Assembly: GCF_004519305.1 (NCBI RefSeq)
Contig: NZ_SOZA01000001.1
Span: 310,001-374,000, forward strand
Direction of reading: 5' to 3'
Length of the DNA stretch: 64,000 nt
From: Pseudomonas sp. RIT623
GTDB taxonomy: Bacteria > Pseudomonadota > Gammaproteobacteria > Pseudomonadales > Pseudomonadaceae
The notes beneath the pieces are model-generated. The model saw nothing but the letters and a program-made list of their open reading frames with translations. It did not search any database and was not told where the DNA came from. Both the position numbers and the translations under genes were made by a program. Positions 45,012-56,061 of this stretch are shown piece by piece (the first letter of the stretch is position 1; each line of letters starts with the position of its first letter).

Positions 45012-46553
45012 ATGAATGAATACACAGAAGCCGGGCGTCCACCCGACGCGGCGTCCGACTCGGGCAACACCCAGCGCAGCAAGGGCCTGGCCAAGGGGCG
45101 GCTCGGCCTGTTGGCCAGCGTCGTGCTGGGCATCTCCACCATCGCCCCGGTCTACACCCTGACCGGCGCGCTTGGCCCGACCGTGCGCGAAGTCGGCGCT
45201 CACCTGCCCGCGGTGTTCATCGTCGGCTTCCTGCCGATGCTGCTGGTGGCCCTAGGTTACCGCGAGCTTAATTCGGCGGAGCCTGATAGTGGCACCTCCT
45301 TTACCTGGTCGGCCCGCGCCTTTGGCCCGATGATCGGCTGGATTGGCGGCTGGGGGCTGGTGGTGGCCACCACCATCGTGCTGTCCAACCTGGCGGGCGT
45401 GGCGGTGGACTTCTTCTATCTGTTCCTCGCGCAGATCACCGGCAACCAGGCGCTGGCGGCCCTGGCCGACAACCTGTTGGTCAACGTCAGCACCTGTTGC
45501 GTGTTCATCGCCCTGGCGGTGTGGATTTGTTGCCGCGGCATGGCCACTACCATGACGGTGCAATATGGCCTGGTGGCCTTGCAGCTCTTGGTGTTGATCG
45601 GTTTTGCCTTCGCCGCCTTCGGCGAAACCACCGCGCCGCCGCCGCTGGCGTTCGACCTGGCCTGGTTCAACCCGTTCGGTGTCGAGTCGTTCTCCGCCTT
45701 TGCCGCCGGCCTGTCGCTGTCTATTTTCATCTTCTGGGGCTGGGACGTGTGCCTGACCGTCAGCGAAGAGTCGGTGGGTAGCGAAGAGGTGCCGGGCAAG
45801 GCCGCCACCTGGACTGTGCTGCTGATTCTCGGCTTGTACCTGCTCACCGCCATCGCCACCTTGCAGTTCGCCGGGATCAGCGATCAAGGCCTGGGCCTGG
45901 GCAACCCGCGTATCCAGGAAAACGTCTTCGCCCACCTGGCCGGCCCGGTCATGGGGCCGCTGGCGATCCTGATGTCCATTGCCGTGCTGGCCAGTACCGC
46001 CGCCTCGCTGCAGTCGACCTTCGTGTCGCCGGCGCGCACGCTGCTGGCCATGGGTTATTACGGTGCCGTGCCACAGCGCTTCGCCAAGGTCTGCCCGCGT
46101 TCGCAGACGCCACGCTACGCGACCATTTGCGCCGGTATCGCCGCGGGCGTGTTCTACGTGACCATGCGCACCCTCAGCGAGAACGTGCTGGCCGACACCA
46201 TCACCGCGCTGGGCATGATGATCTGCTTCTATTACTCGCTGACCGCGTTCGCCTGTGTCTGGTATTTCCGCCACAGCCTGTTCGACAGCGTGCGGCACTT
46301 TTTCATGCGCGGCGTGTGCCCGCTGGTGGGTGGGGTGATCCTGTCGGTGATCTTCGTGCGCACCGCCATCGACAGCGCTTCGCCGGACTTCGGCAGCGGC
46401 TCGCATGTGGCTGGGCTGGGGTTGGTGTTCGTGATCGCGGCGATCATCTCGGCACTGGGGATCGTGCTGATGATGCTGTCCCGCCTGCGGGCGCCGGCGT
46501 ATTTCCTGGGGGCTACCCTGCGTCAGCAGGCGACCATCCCACTGCAGGAATGA
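45012..46553 (+). CDS. APC-superfamily amino acid/polyamine permease
   Basis: 513 residues and about twelve to fourteen membrane segments. The N-terminus has the APC opening LGLLASVVLGISTIAPVYTLTG region (positions ~36-58) and GTSFTWSARAFGPMIGWIGGW for helices 2-3. Placement after the ligase and hydrolase genes suggests uptake of a polyamine or gamma-amino acid. The spacing of 113 bp may hold a promoter. Substrate unproven. Confidence 0.85.
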   Translation: MNEYTEAGRPPDAASDSGNTQRSKGLAKGRLGLLASVVLGISTIAPVYTLTGALGPTVREVGAHLPAVFIVGFLPMLLVALGYRELNSAEPDSGTSFTWSARAFGPMIGWIGGWGLVVATTIVLSNLAGVAVDFFYLFLAQITGNQALAALADNLLVNVSTCCVFIALAVWICCRGMATTMTVQYGLVALQLLVLIGFAFAAFGETTAPPPLAFDLAWFNPFGVESFSAFAAGLSLSIFIFWGWDVCLTVSEESVGSEEVPGKAATWTVLLILGLYLLTAIATLQFAGISDQGLGLGNPRIQENVFAHLAGPVMGPLAILMSIAVLASTAASLQSTFVSPARTLLAMGYYGAVPQRFAKVCPRSQTPRYATICAGIAAGVFYVTMRTLSENVLADTITALGMMICFYYSLTAFACVWYFRHSLFDSVRHFFMRGVCPLVGGVILSVIFVRTAIDSASPDFGSGSHVAGLGLVFVIAAIISALGIVLMMLSRLRAPAYFLGATLRQQATIPLQE

Positions 46554-46576
46554 AGAATGGGGCTGCTTGGCAGCCC

Positions 46577-46640
46577 TTCGCCGGCAAGCCGGCTCCTACA
46601 GGTTTGGCGTCGCGCCCGGAGGAGCCGGCTTGCCGGCGAA
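46577..46640. repeat. REP pair (inverted)
   Basis: Units at 46577-46600 and 46618-46640 between the convergent ends of the permease and gmk genes. Confidence 0.85.
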
Positions 46641-46647
46641 TGCGCGT

Positions 46648-48145
<1,498 letters not shown>

Positions 48146-48322
48146 GGGGCGTACCTCGCGACTTCAGGTGAATAGGGGGAGAGCCTTCCGGCTGCAAGGC
48201 GCAGGATTGTAGCGCAGTGCGGCCCAGGCGCCCATGCTACCGGCAGGTGCGTAAGTCGATGGGAAAAGGCGACAGGTAGCGCGGGTACGACGATAGGCAT
48301 GTCTTCAGCGGGCGTCGGGCTC

Positions 48323-48328
48323 TATAAT
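48323..48328 (+). promoter_or_regulatory. -10 element of rph
   Basis: A perfect TATAAT 38 bp upstream of the rph ATG; the -35 region is poor (GTCTTC). Confidence 0.6.
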
Positions 48329-48366
48329 GCTCGACAGATTCAAATGTCCCGGTACAGGTATCCCAG

Positions 48367-49089
48367 ATGAAACGTCCAAGTGGTCGCGCCGCCGATCAGC
48401 TCCGCTCGATCCGCATTACCCGCAACTACACCAAGCACGCCGAGGGGTCGGTACTGGTCGAGTTCGGTGACACCAAGGTCATCTGCACGGTCAGCGTCGA
48501 AAATGGTGTTCCCCGCTTCCTCAAGGGCCAGGGCCAAGGCTGGCTGACCGCCGAGTACGGCATGCTGCCGCGTTCCACTGGCGAACGTAACCAGCGCGAA
48601 GCCAGCCGTGGCAAGCAGGGCGGGCGCACCCTCGAGATCCAGCGCCTGATCGGCCGCTCGCTGCGCGCCGCACTGGACATGAGCAAGCTCGGCGACATCA
48701 CCCTGTACGTCGACTGCGATGTCATCCAGGCCGATGGCGGTACCCGCACCGCCTCGATCACCGGTGCCATGGTCGCCCTGTGCGACGCCCTGGCGGTGAT
48801 CAAGAAGCGCGGCGGCCTCAAGGGCGGCAACCCGCTCAAGCACATGATCGCCGCGGTGTCGGTGGGCATGTACCAGGGCGAGGCGGTACTCGATCTCGAC
48901 TACCTCGAAGACTCCGCCGCCGAGACCGACCTGAACGTGGTCATGACCAGCGCCGGTGGCTTCATCGAGGTGCAGGGCACCGCCGAAGGCGCGCCGTTCC
49001 AGCCTGAAGACTTCAACGCCATGCTGGCGCTGGCGCAAAAAGGCATGAGCGAGATCTTCGAGCTGCAGAACGCCGCCCTGGCTGACTGA
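48367..49089 (+). CDS. rph: ribonuclease PH
   Basis: 240 residues. It trims the 3' ends of tRNA precursors by phosphorolysis. [11 protein letters not shown] opens the protein; GFRxT-type phosphate site appears as [16 protein letters not shown] and the metal site as [16 protein letters not shown]. No truncation is seen, unlike in E. coli K-12. It is divergent from yicC. Confidence 0.97.
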   Translation: MKRPSGRAADQLRSIRITRNYTKHAEGSVLVEFGDTKVICTVSVENGVPRFLKGQGQGWLTAEYGMLPRSTGERNQREASRGKQGGRTLEIQRLIGRSLRAALDMSKLGDITLYVDCDVIQADGGTRTASITGAMVALCDALAVIKKRGGLKGGNPLKHMIAAVSVGMYQGEAVLDLDYLEDSAAETDLNVVMTSAGGFIEVQGTAEGAPFQPEDFNAMLALAQKGMSEIFELQNAALAD

Positions 49090-49101
49090 CAGATAGCAAT
49101 C

Positions 49102-49201
49102 GGGGCCGCCTTGCGGCCCATCGCCGGCAAGCCGGCTCCTACAGGTTTTGCACGATCCATGTAGGAGCCGGCTTGCCGGCGATGGGCCGCGAGGCGGCCC
49201 C
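49102..49201. repeat. long inverted repeat containing a REP pair between rph and crc
   Basis: Two 42-nt arms (49102-49143 and 49160-49201), nearly perfect, each made of a REP unit plus a GGGGCCGCCTTGCGGCCC-type extension. The longest such element in the window. Confidence 0.85.
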
Positions 49202-49208
49202 AATGCGT

Positions 49209-49988
49209 TTAGATGGTCAGCGTCCAGTCGTAGTCGACGATCAGCGGCGCATGCTGCGAGAAGCGCGGTTGGCGCGGCAGGCGGGCGTTGCGTACGAAGC
49301 GGCGCAGGCCTGGGGTGAGGATCTGGTAGTCGAAACGGTAGCCCAGGTTGAGCATCTCGGCCTGTTCGTTGTCTGGCCACCAGCTGTACTGGTCGCCTTC
49401 GCGGCTGACTTCACGCAGCGCATCGACATAGCCCATGTCGCCGGTGATCGCGTCCATCCAGGCGCGCTCTGGCGGCAGGAAGCCGACCGCCTGCTGGCTG
49501 TCACGCCAGTTCTTGATGTCGAGCTTCTGCTGCGCCACGTAGAACGAGCCGCAATAGATGTATTCGCGACGCTTGCGACGCTGCTTGTCCAGGTACTTGG
49601 CGAAGTCGTCCATCAACTTGAACTTCTGGTTCAAGTCATCATCGCCGTTCATGCCCGAAGGCAGCAGCAGGCTGGCAATACTTACCTTGTCGAAATCCGC
49701 TTGCAGGTAGCGCCCGTAACGGTCGGCCGTCTCGAAGCCCAGGCCGGTGATGACTGCCTTGGGCTGCATGCGCGAATACAGTGCCACGCCACCTTGGGTG
49801 GGCACCTCCGCATCGCAGGCGTAAAGGAAATAGCCATCGAGCTGGAAAGCTGGGTCGTCGAGTTCAAAGGCCGAGGCGCGGGTATCCTGAAGGCAGATGA
49901 CGTCGGCATTCTGGGCTTGCAGCCAGCTGAGCAATCCACGCTCGGCCGCAGCCTGAATGCCATTTACGTTCACACTGATGATCCGCAT
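49209..49988 (-). CDS. crc: catabolite repression control protein Crc
   Basis: 259 residues, the usual length. Exonuclease III/endonuclease fold, but key catalytic residues of ExoIII are altered, as in all Crc proteins. MRIISVNVNGIQAAAERG starts the protein. It stabilises Hfq on A-rich sites near ribosome-binding sites and so represses catabolic genes. It is divergent from pyrE, as in other pseudomonads. Candidate target sites occur in this window at aphA, the cupin gene and kauB. Confidence 0.97.
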   Translation of the reverse strand: MRIISVNVNGIQAAAERGLLSWLQAQNADVICLQDTRASAFELDDPAFQLDGYFLYACDAEVPTQGGVALYSRMQPKAVITGLGFETADRYGRYLQADFDKVSIASLLLPSGMNGDDDLNQKFKLMDDFAKYLDKQRRKRREYIYCGSFYVAQQKLDIKNWRDSQQAVGFLPPERAWMDAITGDMGYVDALREVSREGDQYSWWPDNEQAEMLNLGYRFDYQILTPGLRRFVRNARLPRQPRFSQHAPLIVDYDWTLTI

Positions 49989-50068
49989 AAATGGCCCCAA
50001 AAATCTCGTGCGTGTATGATACCCGAGCTCAACACATTTAGCTAAATCCGTGGTGTCCGGGACCTTTC

Positions 50069-50710
50069 ATGCAGCCGTATCAGCGCGACTTCATCCGTTT
50101 TGCCATCGATCGCGGCGTTCTGCGCTTCGGTGAATTCACCCTGAAATCGGGGCGTACCAGCCCGTATTTCTTCAATGCCGGCCTGTTCAATACAGGTTCC
50201 GCGCTGGCCCAGCTGGGGCGTTGCTACGCCGCGGCCATCGTCGACAGCAAGATCCCCTTCGATGTGCTCTTTGGCCCGGCGTACAAGGGTATTCCGCTGG
50301 CGGCGGCCACTGCGGTGGCCCTGGCCGAACAGCACCAGCTCGACGTGCCGTGGTGCTTCAACCGCAAGGAAGCCAAGGATCACGGCGAGGGCGGTAGCCT
50401 GGTCGGCGCGCCGCTGGCCGGTGACGTGCTGATCATCGACGACGTGATCACCGCCGGGACCGCTATCCGCGAGGTCATGCAGATCATCAACGCCCAGCAG
50501 GCCAAGGCCGCTGGCGTGCTGATCGCGTTGAACCGCGAAGAGCGCGGCAATGGCGAGCTGTCGGCGATTCAGGAAGTCGAGCGCGACTTTGGTATCCCGG
50601 TGGTCAGCATCGTTTCGCTGACCCAGGTTCTGGAGTTCCTGGCCGACGATCCGCAGCTCAAGCAGCATTTGCCGGCGGTCGAAGCCTACCGTGCCCAGTA
50701 CGGTATCTGA
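50069..50710 (+). CDS. pyrE: orotate phosphoribosyltransferase
   Basis: 213 residues. It converts orotate and PRPP to OMP. The PRPP-binding motif [12 protein letters not shown] lies near residue 125, and [11 protein letters not shown] near the N-terminus binds orotate. A strong bidirectional terminator follows after 20 bp. Confidence 0.97.
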
Positions 50711-50730
50711 GGTAGCAGCGGCCACGAGAA

Positions 50731-50755
50731 AGGCGACCTGAGGGTCGCCTTTTTT
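50731..50755. terminator. terminator after pyrE
   Basis: AGGCGACC/GGTCGCCT stem with a TGAG loop and TTTTT after it, between convergent pyrE and a small gene; an A-run before the stem makes it usable from both sides. Confidence 0.85.
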
Positions 50756-50767
50756 CATGCCTGTGAT

Positions 50768-50974
50768 TCAACGGCCATTGGGGTAGGGATCCCGCTCGGC
50801 ATCGCCGGCGCCAGTGAGGATCTTCCACGCACGCTTGGGGTGGGGGATGACGTTGAAGTCGGGGCAGGGCGGCAATGATTTCTTGCTCTGGTTGGAGTAC
50901 TCGTAACCGCAATCCGCGCATGCGTAGCTGCCTGCGGAAACATCGCTGCCGTAGGGTACCTCGTCTTTTTTCAT
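50768..50974 (-). CDS. small zinc-ribbon-like protein
   Basis: 68 residues. CADCGYEY (Cys19 and Cys22) and PPCPDF give three cysteines in a short N-terminal zinc-ribbon-like part, followed by a helical tail (KRAWKILTGAG) and DAERDPYPNGR. It looks like a rubredoxin-type or zinc-ribbon stress protein common in Pseudomonas; role unknown. GGAGATCC lies upstream of the ATG. It converges on pyrE across a shared terminator. Confidence 0.7.
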   Translation of the reverse strand: MKKDEVPYGSDVSAGSYACADCGYEYSNQSKKSLPPCPDFNVIPHPKRAWKILTGAGDAERDPYPNGR

Positions 50975-51085
50975 CGCTGGATCTCCTAAGTGTGAGAAGT
51001 GTCCATGCTAATCAGGCGATGAAAACAGGTGTTGTAGTACCTGTCCGGCATTGCTGTGGGAAGACTCTAAAGCGGGCGTGAATCC

Positions 51086-51169
51086 GTAGGAGCCGGCTTG
51101 CCGGCGAACACCGGCGTAGCCGGTGCCATTAACCGCGTCGCCTGGTTCGCCAGCAAGGCTGGCTCCTAC
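51086..51169. repeat. REP pair (inverted, diverged)
   Basis: Units at 51086-51109 and 51144-51169 with an inner ACCGGCGTAGCCGGT hairpin, the same layout as at 20510 and 53056. Confidence 0.85.
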
Positions 51170-51178
51170 CGTTATCGG

Positions 51179-51838
51179 TCAGTCGGTACCGTATTTCGGC
51201 GAACGTGGCCCGTACAAGATCCCACCGTTGGGGTACGGCGACAGCAGGCGCGCGCTGGTGATCCCGGCGATCGGGTAGCCGGCATCGTCCTGCACGCTGC
51301 TGATGACCTGGTTGATCGCGGCGGCTACCAGCATGCCGATCAAGCCGCCCTGGTTCTGCCGGCCTTCCTCGCTCGAGGCGGTGGCGCTGCCGGTCCACAG
51401 GGTGGCGCCGGTCTTCAGGTCGACCAGCTTGGCGCTGGCGGTGACGATGGTCGCGCTGCTGAGGATCATGTAGCGGGTGCCGTAGTCGCTGACAGTCACG
51501 TACAGGCCAGCGTCGGCGCCGAAGATCTCCTGCAGCTTGGCCACTGGCAGCTGATGGATATCGGCCGGCGTGGTCATGCCGTTCTGGCGGAACGTCTCGT
51601 CCACCAGGGCGACCGGCATCACGTAGTAGCCGGCTTCGGCCAGTGGGTAGGTAGCCTGGGACAGCATGCTGTAGGTGGCTTTTACATCCGGCGACTCGTT
51701 CAGCGGCGGCAGGATCAGGATCGATTTCGGCCGGCTCTGCTTGTAGGCCGAGTAGTCGATGCTCTTGCGCTCGGCGCAGCCAGCGAACAGCGCCAGTACG
51801 CAAACGCCGACGATCAGGCGGGACAGGTGCTGGATCAT
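51179..51838 (-). CDS. DUF799-type lipoprotein
   Basis: 219 residues with lipobox LFAGC (Cys21). Matches the DUF799/GNA1162-like lipoprotein family: SILILPPLNESPDVKATYS near the start of the mature part and a glycine/alanine-rich helix (GGLIGMLVAAAINQVI) later. Function is unknown; homologues pair with CsgG-like and DUF4810 proteins, as here. Its ATG overlaps the preceding gene stop by 4 nt. Confidence 0.82.
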   Translation of the reverse strand: MIQHLSRLIVGVCVLALFAGCAERKSIDYSAYKQSRPKSILILPPLNESPDVKATYSMLSQATYPLAEAGYYVMPVALVDETFRQNGMTTPADIHQLPVAKLQEIFGADAGLYVTVSDYGTRYMILSSATIVTASAKLVDLKTGATLWTGSATASSEEGRQNQGGLIGMLVAAAINQVISSVQDDAGYPIAGITSARLLSPYPNGGILYGPRSPKYGTD

Positions 51839-52203
51839 TGCTTGGCCCCTTTGCTGGCGTTGCTCATCAGGAAGTCCATGTACTTGGCCGACTCGGGGAA
51901 CAGCGCCTTCTCGGTGCGCAGCTGCTGGATCATCTGGTCATCCTTGCCCAGGCTGGAGTAGAGCAGGCCAAGCTGGGCGTGATAGCCCGGCGGCACGGCG
52001 CCGTTCTTGGCCTTGATCTTCTCCAGGTCGCGCTCCAGGGCGATTGCCTGTTCTTCCTTGGAGTCGCCCTTGAGGTAGCTGTAGACCTGCGGCTGGTAGC
52101 TTTCCCATTGGTACAGGGGTTTCGGGGTGTTGCAGCCGGACAGCAGGGCGCCGCCCAGCAACAGGCCCGCGACGGTACGCAGGGCCGGGGAGGTGATGTT
52201 CAT
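51835..52203 (-). CDS. DUF4810-type lipoprotein
   Basis: 122 residues with lipobox LLSGC (Cys24). The mature part opens with KPLYQWESYQPQVYSYLKG, then a helical stretch with TPR-like character (PPGYHAQLGLLYSSLG). This is the middle gene of a three-lipoprotein operon; it overlaps the next gene by 4 nt and lies 27 bp after the CsgG-like gene. Function unknown. Confidence 0.8.
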   Translation of the reverse strand: MNITSPALRTVAGLLLGGALLSGCNTPKPLYQWESYQPQVYSYLKGDSKEEQAIALERDLEKIKAKNGAVPPGYHAQLGLLYSSLGKDDQMIQQLRTEKALFPESAKYMDFLMSNASKGAKQ

Positions 52204-52230
52204 CGAACGGTCTTCCTTGGCTTGTTCGCG

Positions 52231-52911
52231 TTACTGGGCCTGGGGTTTCCACTGGCCGCTTTCGACGGCGCCGACCAGCTTGTTCACCGCTTCGCGCATG
52301 GCCAGGTCGAGGACCTTGCCGTTGAGGGTCGAGTCGTAGCTGGCGGTGCCGCCGAAGCCGATGACTTCGCGGTTGGACAAGGCGTATTCGCCCGCGCCCT
52401 GGCTGGAGTACACCACCTCGGAGGTGCTGATATTGACGATGTTCAGCGCCACCTTGGCGTAGGCGATCTGGGTTTTGCCACGGCCGAGGATGCCGAACAG
52501 CTGGTGATCGCCGACTTCCTTGCGGCCGAACTCGGTGACGTCGCCGGTGACCACGAAGTCGGCGCCCTTCAGGCGTTGGGCCTGGCCTTTGATGGCGGCT
52601 TCCTGCTGGATCTCGCCCATGTTGTCGCGGTCCAGCACATTGAACCGGTTGGTCTGCTGCAGATGGGTGATCAGGATGGTCTTGGCCTGGCCGCCGAGGC
52701 GGTCGACGCCGTCGGAGAAGATGCCGCGCATGTAGCTGGAGCGGTTGTCGAACTTACCCACGGCGATGGGCGTGCGCACGCCGCTGTAGGGGCGGTTGAC
52801 GCTTTCGACCTGTTGCACGGCAACAGCGGTGGAGGTTTCAGTGGCGCAGCCGGCGATGGACCCGACAGCCAGGGCGGCTGCCAGCACGAGTCCTTGTGAT
52901 GCGTATTTCAC
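52231..52911 (-). CDS. CsgG/HfaB-family lipoprotein
   Basis: 226 residues with lipobox SIAGC (Cys22). CsgG-type fold: RTPIAVGKFDNRSS, RFNVLDRDNMGEIQQE and GADFVVTGDVTEFG match the periplasmic domain. Full CsgG forms a 9-fold outer-membrane pore for curli, but it is ~277 residues, and here the segments for the beta-barrel are shorter or absent, so a pore is uncertain. No curli genes are nearby. Head of the three-lipoprotein operon. Confidence 0.82.
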   Translation of the reverse strand: MKYASQGLVLAAALAVGSIAGCATETSTAVAVQQVESVNRPYSGVRTPIAVGKFDNRSSYMRGIFSDGVDRLGGQAKTILITHLQQTNRFNVLDRDNMGEIQQEAAIKGQAQRLKGADFVVTGDVTEFGRKEVGDHQLFGILGRGKTQIAYAKVALNIVNISTSEVVYSSQGAGEYALSNREVIGFGGTASYDSTLNGKVLDLAMREAVNKLVGAVESGQWKPQAQ

Positions 52912-53055
52912 GCGAGTTCTCCAGGTAAATAGAAACTATTTGCAACGAGCGTGCATTCTGCCACGTTGTCTCGGCAGTTTACCGGGATTCTTGATGGTCA
53001 AAGATGAAGGTTGGTGGCCTTGAGCCATCTTCTTGCGTGTGTCGGCGCAAGGTCC

Positions 53056-53138
53056 GTAGGAGCCGGCTTGCCGGCTCACACCGGCGTAGACGGTGCCATG
53101 CACTGCGGTGCTTGTTTCGCCAGCAAGCTGGCTCCTAC
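53056..53138. repeat. REP pair (inverted, diverged)
   Basis: Units at 53056-53079 and 53116-53138, downstream of argB, with an inner ACCGGCGTAGACGGT hairpin. Confidence 0.85.
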
Positions 53139-53156
53139 GGTCTGCGCCCGGCTGGA

Positions 53157-54092
<936 letters not shown>

Positions 54093-55490
54093 TCAGAACG
54101 GCAGTTGCAGGCCTGGTTCGACCCGCAGCAACTGCGTGCGGAATACAGCCTTGATACGGTCGAGCTCCGCCGCGCTGTCGGCCTCGAAGCGCAGCACCAG
54201 CACCGGCGTGGTGTTGGAGGCGCGGACCAGGCCCCAGCCGTGGGGGTAGTCGACCCGCACACCGTCGATGGTGGTCAGGCTGGCATCGCCCCAGTCGGCG
54301 TTGCGTTGCAGAGCATCAATGATGCTGAATTTACCCTCGTCGGTCACATCAATGTTGATTTCCGGCGTGGAAATATCGTTCGGGAACGCGGCGAACAGGC
54401 TTTCGGCGTCCTGGCTGGCCTTGCTGAGGATCTCCAGCAGGCGCGCGGCGCTGTAGATGCCGTCGTCGAAGCCGTACCAGCGCTCCTTGATGAAGATGTG
54501 CCCGCTCATCTCGCCGGCCAGCAGCGAACCGGTCTGCTTCATCTTCTTCTTGATCAACGAGTGGCCGGTTTTCCACATTAGTGCGCGGCCCCCATGCTGT
54601 TCGATCAGCGGGGTCAGGCGGCGGGTGCATTTGACGTCGAAGATGATCTCGGCGCCTGGGTTGCGCGACAGCACGTCCTGGGCGAACAGCATCAGCAGAC
54701 GGTCGGGGTAGACGATGCTGCCAGTGTTGGTCACCACGCCGACGCGGTCGCCGTCACCGTCGAAGGCCAGGCCGATATCGGCACCGGTCTCTTTCACCTT
54801 GGCGATCAGGTCGACCAGGTTTTCGGGCTTGCCCGGGTCCGGGTGGTGGTTGGGGAAGTTGCCGTCGACTTCGCAGAACAGCGGGATGACGTCGCAGCCC
54901 AGCGCTTCGATCAGTTGCGGAGCGACCACGCCGGCCGCGCCGTTGCCGCAGTCGACCACCACCTTCAGGCGCTTGGCCAGCTTCACGTCGGCGACGATCT
55001 GCTGGAAGTAGCGATCAAGGATCTCGACCTTTTCCACGCGGCCTTCGCCGCGGGTCAGGTCGTTGGTCTTCAAGCGCGTCAGCAAGGCCTGGATCTGCTC
55101 GTTGGCGAGAGTGTCGCCGGCGATGACGATCTTGAAACCGTTGTAGTCCGATGGGTTATGGCTGCCAGTGAGCATCACGCCCGACTTGCCGGCCAGCACA
55201 TTGGCCGCGTAGTACAGCGCCGGGGTCGGCACCAGGCCGACATCGCTGACCTGGCAACCGGCGTCGGCCAGGCCCTTGATCAGTTGCTCGACCAGCATCG
55301 GGCCGGACAGTCGACCATCACGGCCGACCGAGATCTGTGGCTCGCCCTGGGCGAGGGTCTGGGCGCCGATGGCGCGACCGATCCAGTAGGCGGTCTCGGC
55401 ATGCAGGGTCTTGCCGACCACGCCGCGGATGTCATAGGCGCGGAAGATGCTGTCGGGCAGTGCGGGGACCAGCTGGGCCATGTCGTTCAT
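54093..55490 (-). CDS. algC: phosphomannomutase/phosphoglucomutase
   Basis: 465 residues (an ATG nine bases later would give 462). It interconverts 1- and 6-phosphates of mannose and glucose for alginate, LPS and rhamnolipid precursors. The active-site serine is Ser110 in LTGSHNPSDYNG; the metal loop DGDGDRVG and sugar loop GEMSGH are intact. It follows dut by 110 bp. Confidence 0.96.
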   Translation of the reverse strand: MNDMAQLVPALPDSIFRAYDIRGVVGKTLHAETAYWIGRAIGAQTLAQGEPQISVGRDGRLSGPMLVEQLIKGLADAGCQVSDVGLVPTPALYYAANVLAGKSGVMLTGSHNPSDYNGFKIVIAGDTLANEQIQALLTRLKTNDLTRGEGRVEKVEILDRYFQQIVADVKLAKRLKVVVDCGNGAAGVVAPQLIEALGCDVIPLFCEVDGNFPNHHPDPGKPENLVDLIAKVKETGADIGLAFDGDGDRVGVVTNTGSIVYPDRLLMLFAQDVLSRNPGAEIIFDVKCTRRLTPLIEQHGGRALMWKTGHSLIKKKMKQTGSLLAGEMSGHIFIKERWYGFDDGIYSAARLLEILSKASQDAESLFAAFPNDISTPEINIDVTDEGKFSIIDALQRNADWGDASLTTIDGVRVDYPHGWGLVRASNTTPVLVLRFEADSAAELDRIKAVFRTQLLRVEPGLQLPF

Positions 55491-55600
55491 CTCTGGGACT
55501 CCAAGTATTCAAAGGCTTCTGGGCAGGCACAAACTGAACGCTTGGACGGTGCTTTCGCCAGAGAGTTCGCCATCCATGGCCCCGACGGTCGGCTGTCGAC

Positions 55601-56056
55601 TCAGCGGGTGCCCGAGTGGCCGAAGCCGCCGGCGCCGCGCTGGGTCTCGTCGAACTGCTCGACGATGTCGAAGTGCGCCTGTACCACCGGCACCAGGATC
55701 AGCTGGGCGATACGCTCGCCGACGGTGATGGTGAATGGCGTGTTGCCGCGGTTCCAGCAGGACACCATCAGCTCGCCCTGGTAGTCCGAGTCGATCAGGC
55801 CGACCAGGTTGCCCAGCACGATGCCGTGCTTATGGCCCAGGCCCGAGCGCGGCAGGATCATGGCGGCCAGGCCCGGGTCGCCGATGTACACCGACAGGCC
55901 GGTGGGGATCAGCAGGGTCTGGCCCGGCTCGAGGACGGTGTCCTCCTTGAGCAGGGCGCGCAGGTCGAGGCCGGCCGAGCCAGGGGTGGCGTACTGCGGC
56001 AGGGGGAATTCGGAGCCCAGGCGTGGGTCGAGGATCTTGGCTTGAAGAGCGTGCAT
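55601..56056 (-). CDS. dut: deoxyuridine 5'-triphosphate nucleotidohydrolase
   Basis: 151 residues. It hydrolyses dUTP to dUMP, keeping uracil out of DNA. All five motifs are visible, including [20 protein letters not shown] and the C-terminal [11 protein letters not shown]. It starts 5 nt after the coaBC stop, so the two are one unit. Confidence 0.97.
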   Translation of the reverse strand: MHALQAKILDPRLGSEFPLPQYATPGSAGLDLRALLKEDTVLEPGQTLLIPTGLSVYIGDPGLAAMILPRSGLGHKHGIVLGNLVGLIDSDYQGELMVSCWNRGNTPFTITVGERIAQLILVPVVQAHFDIVEQFDETQRGAGGFGHSGTR

Positions 56057-56061
56057 GTAAC

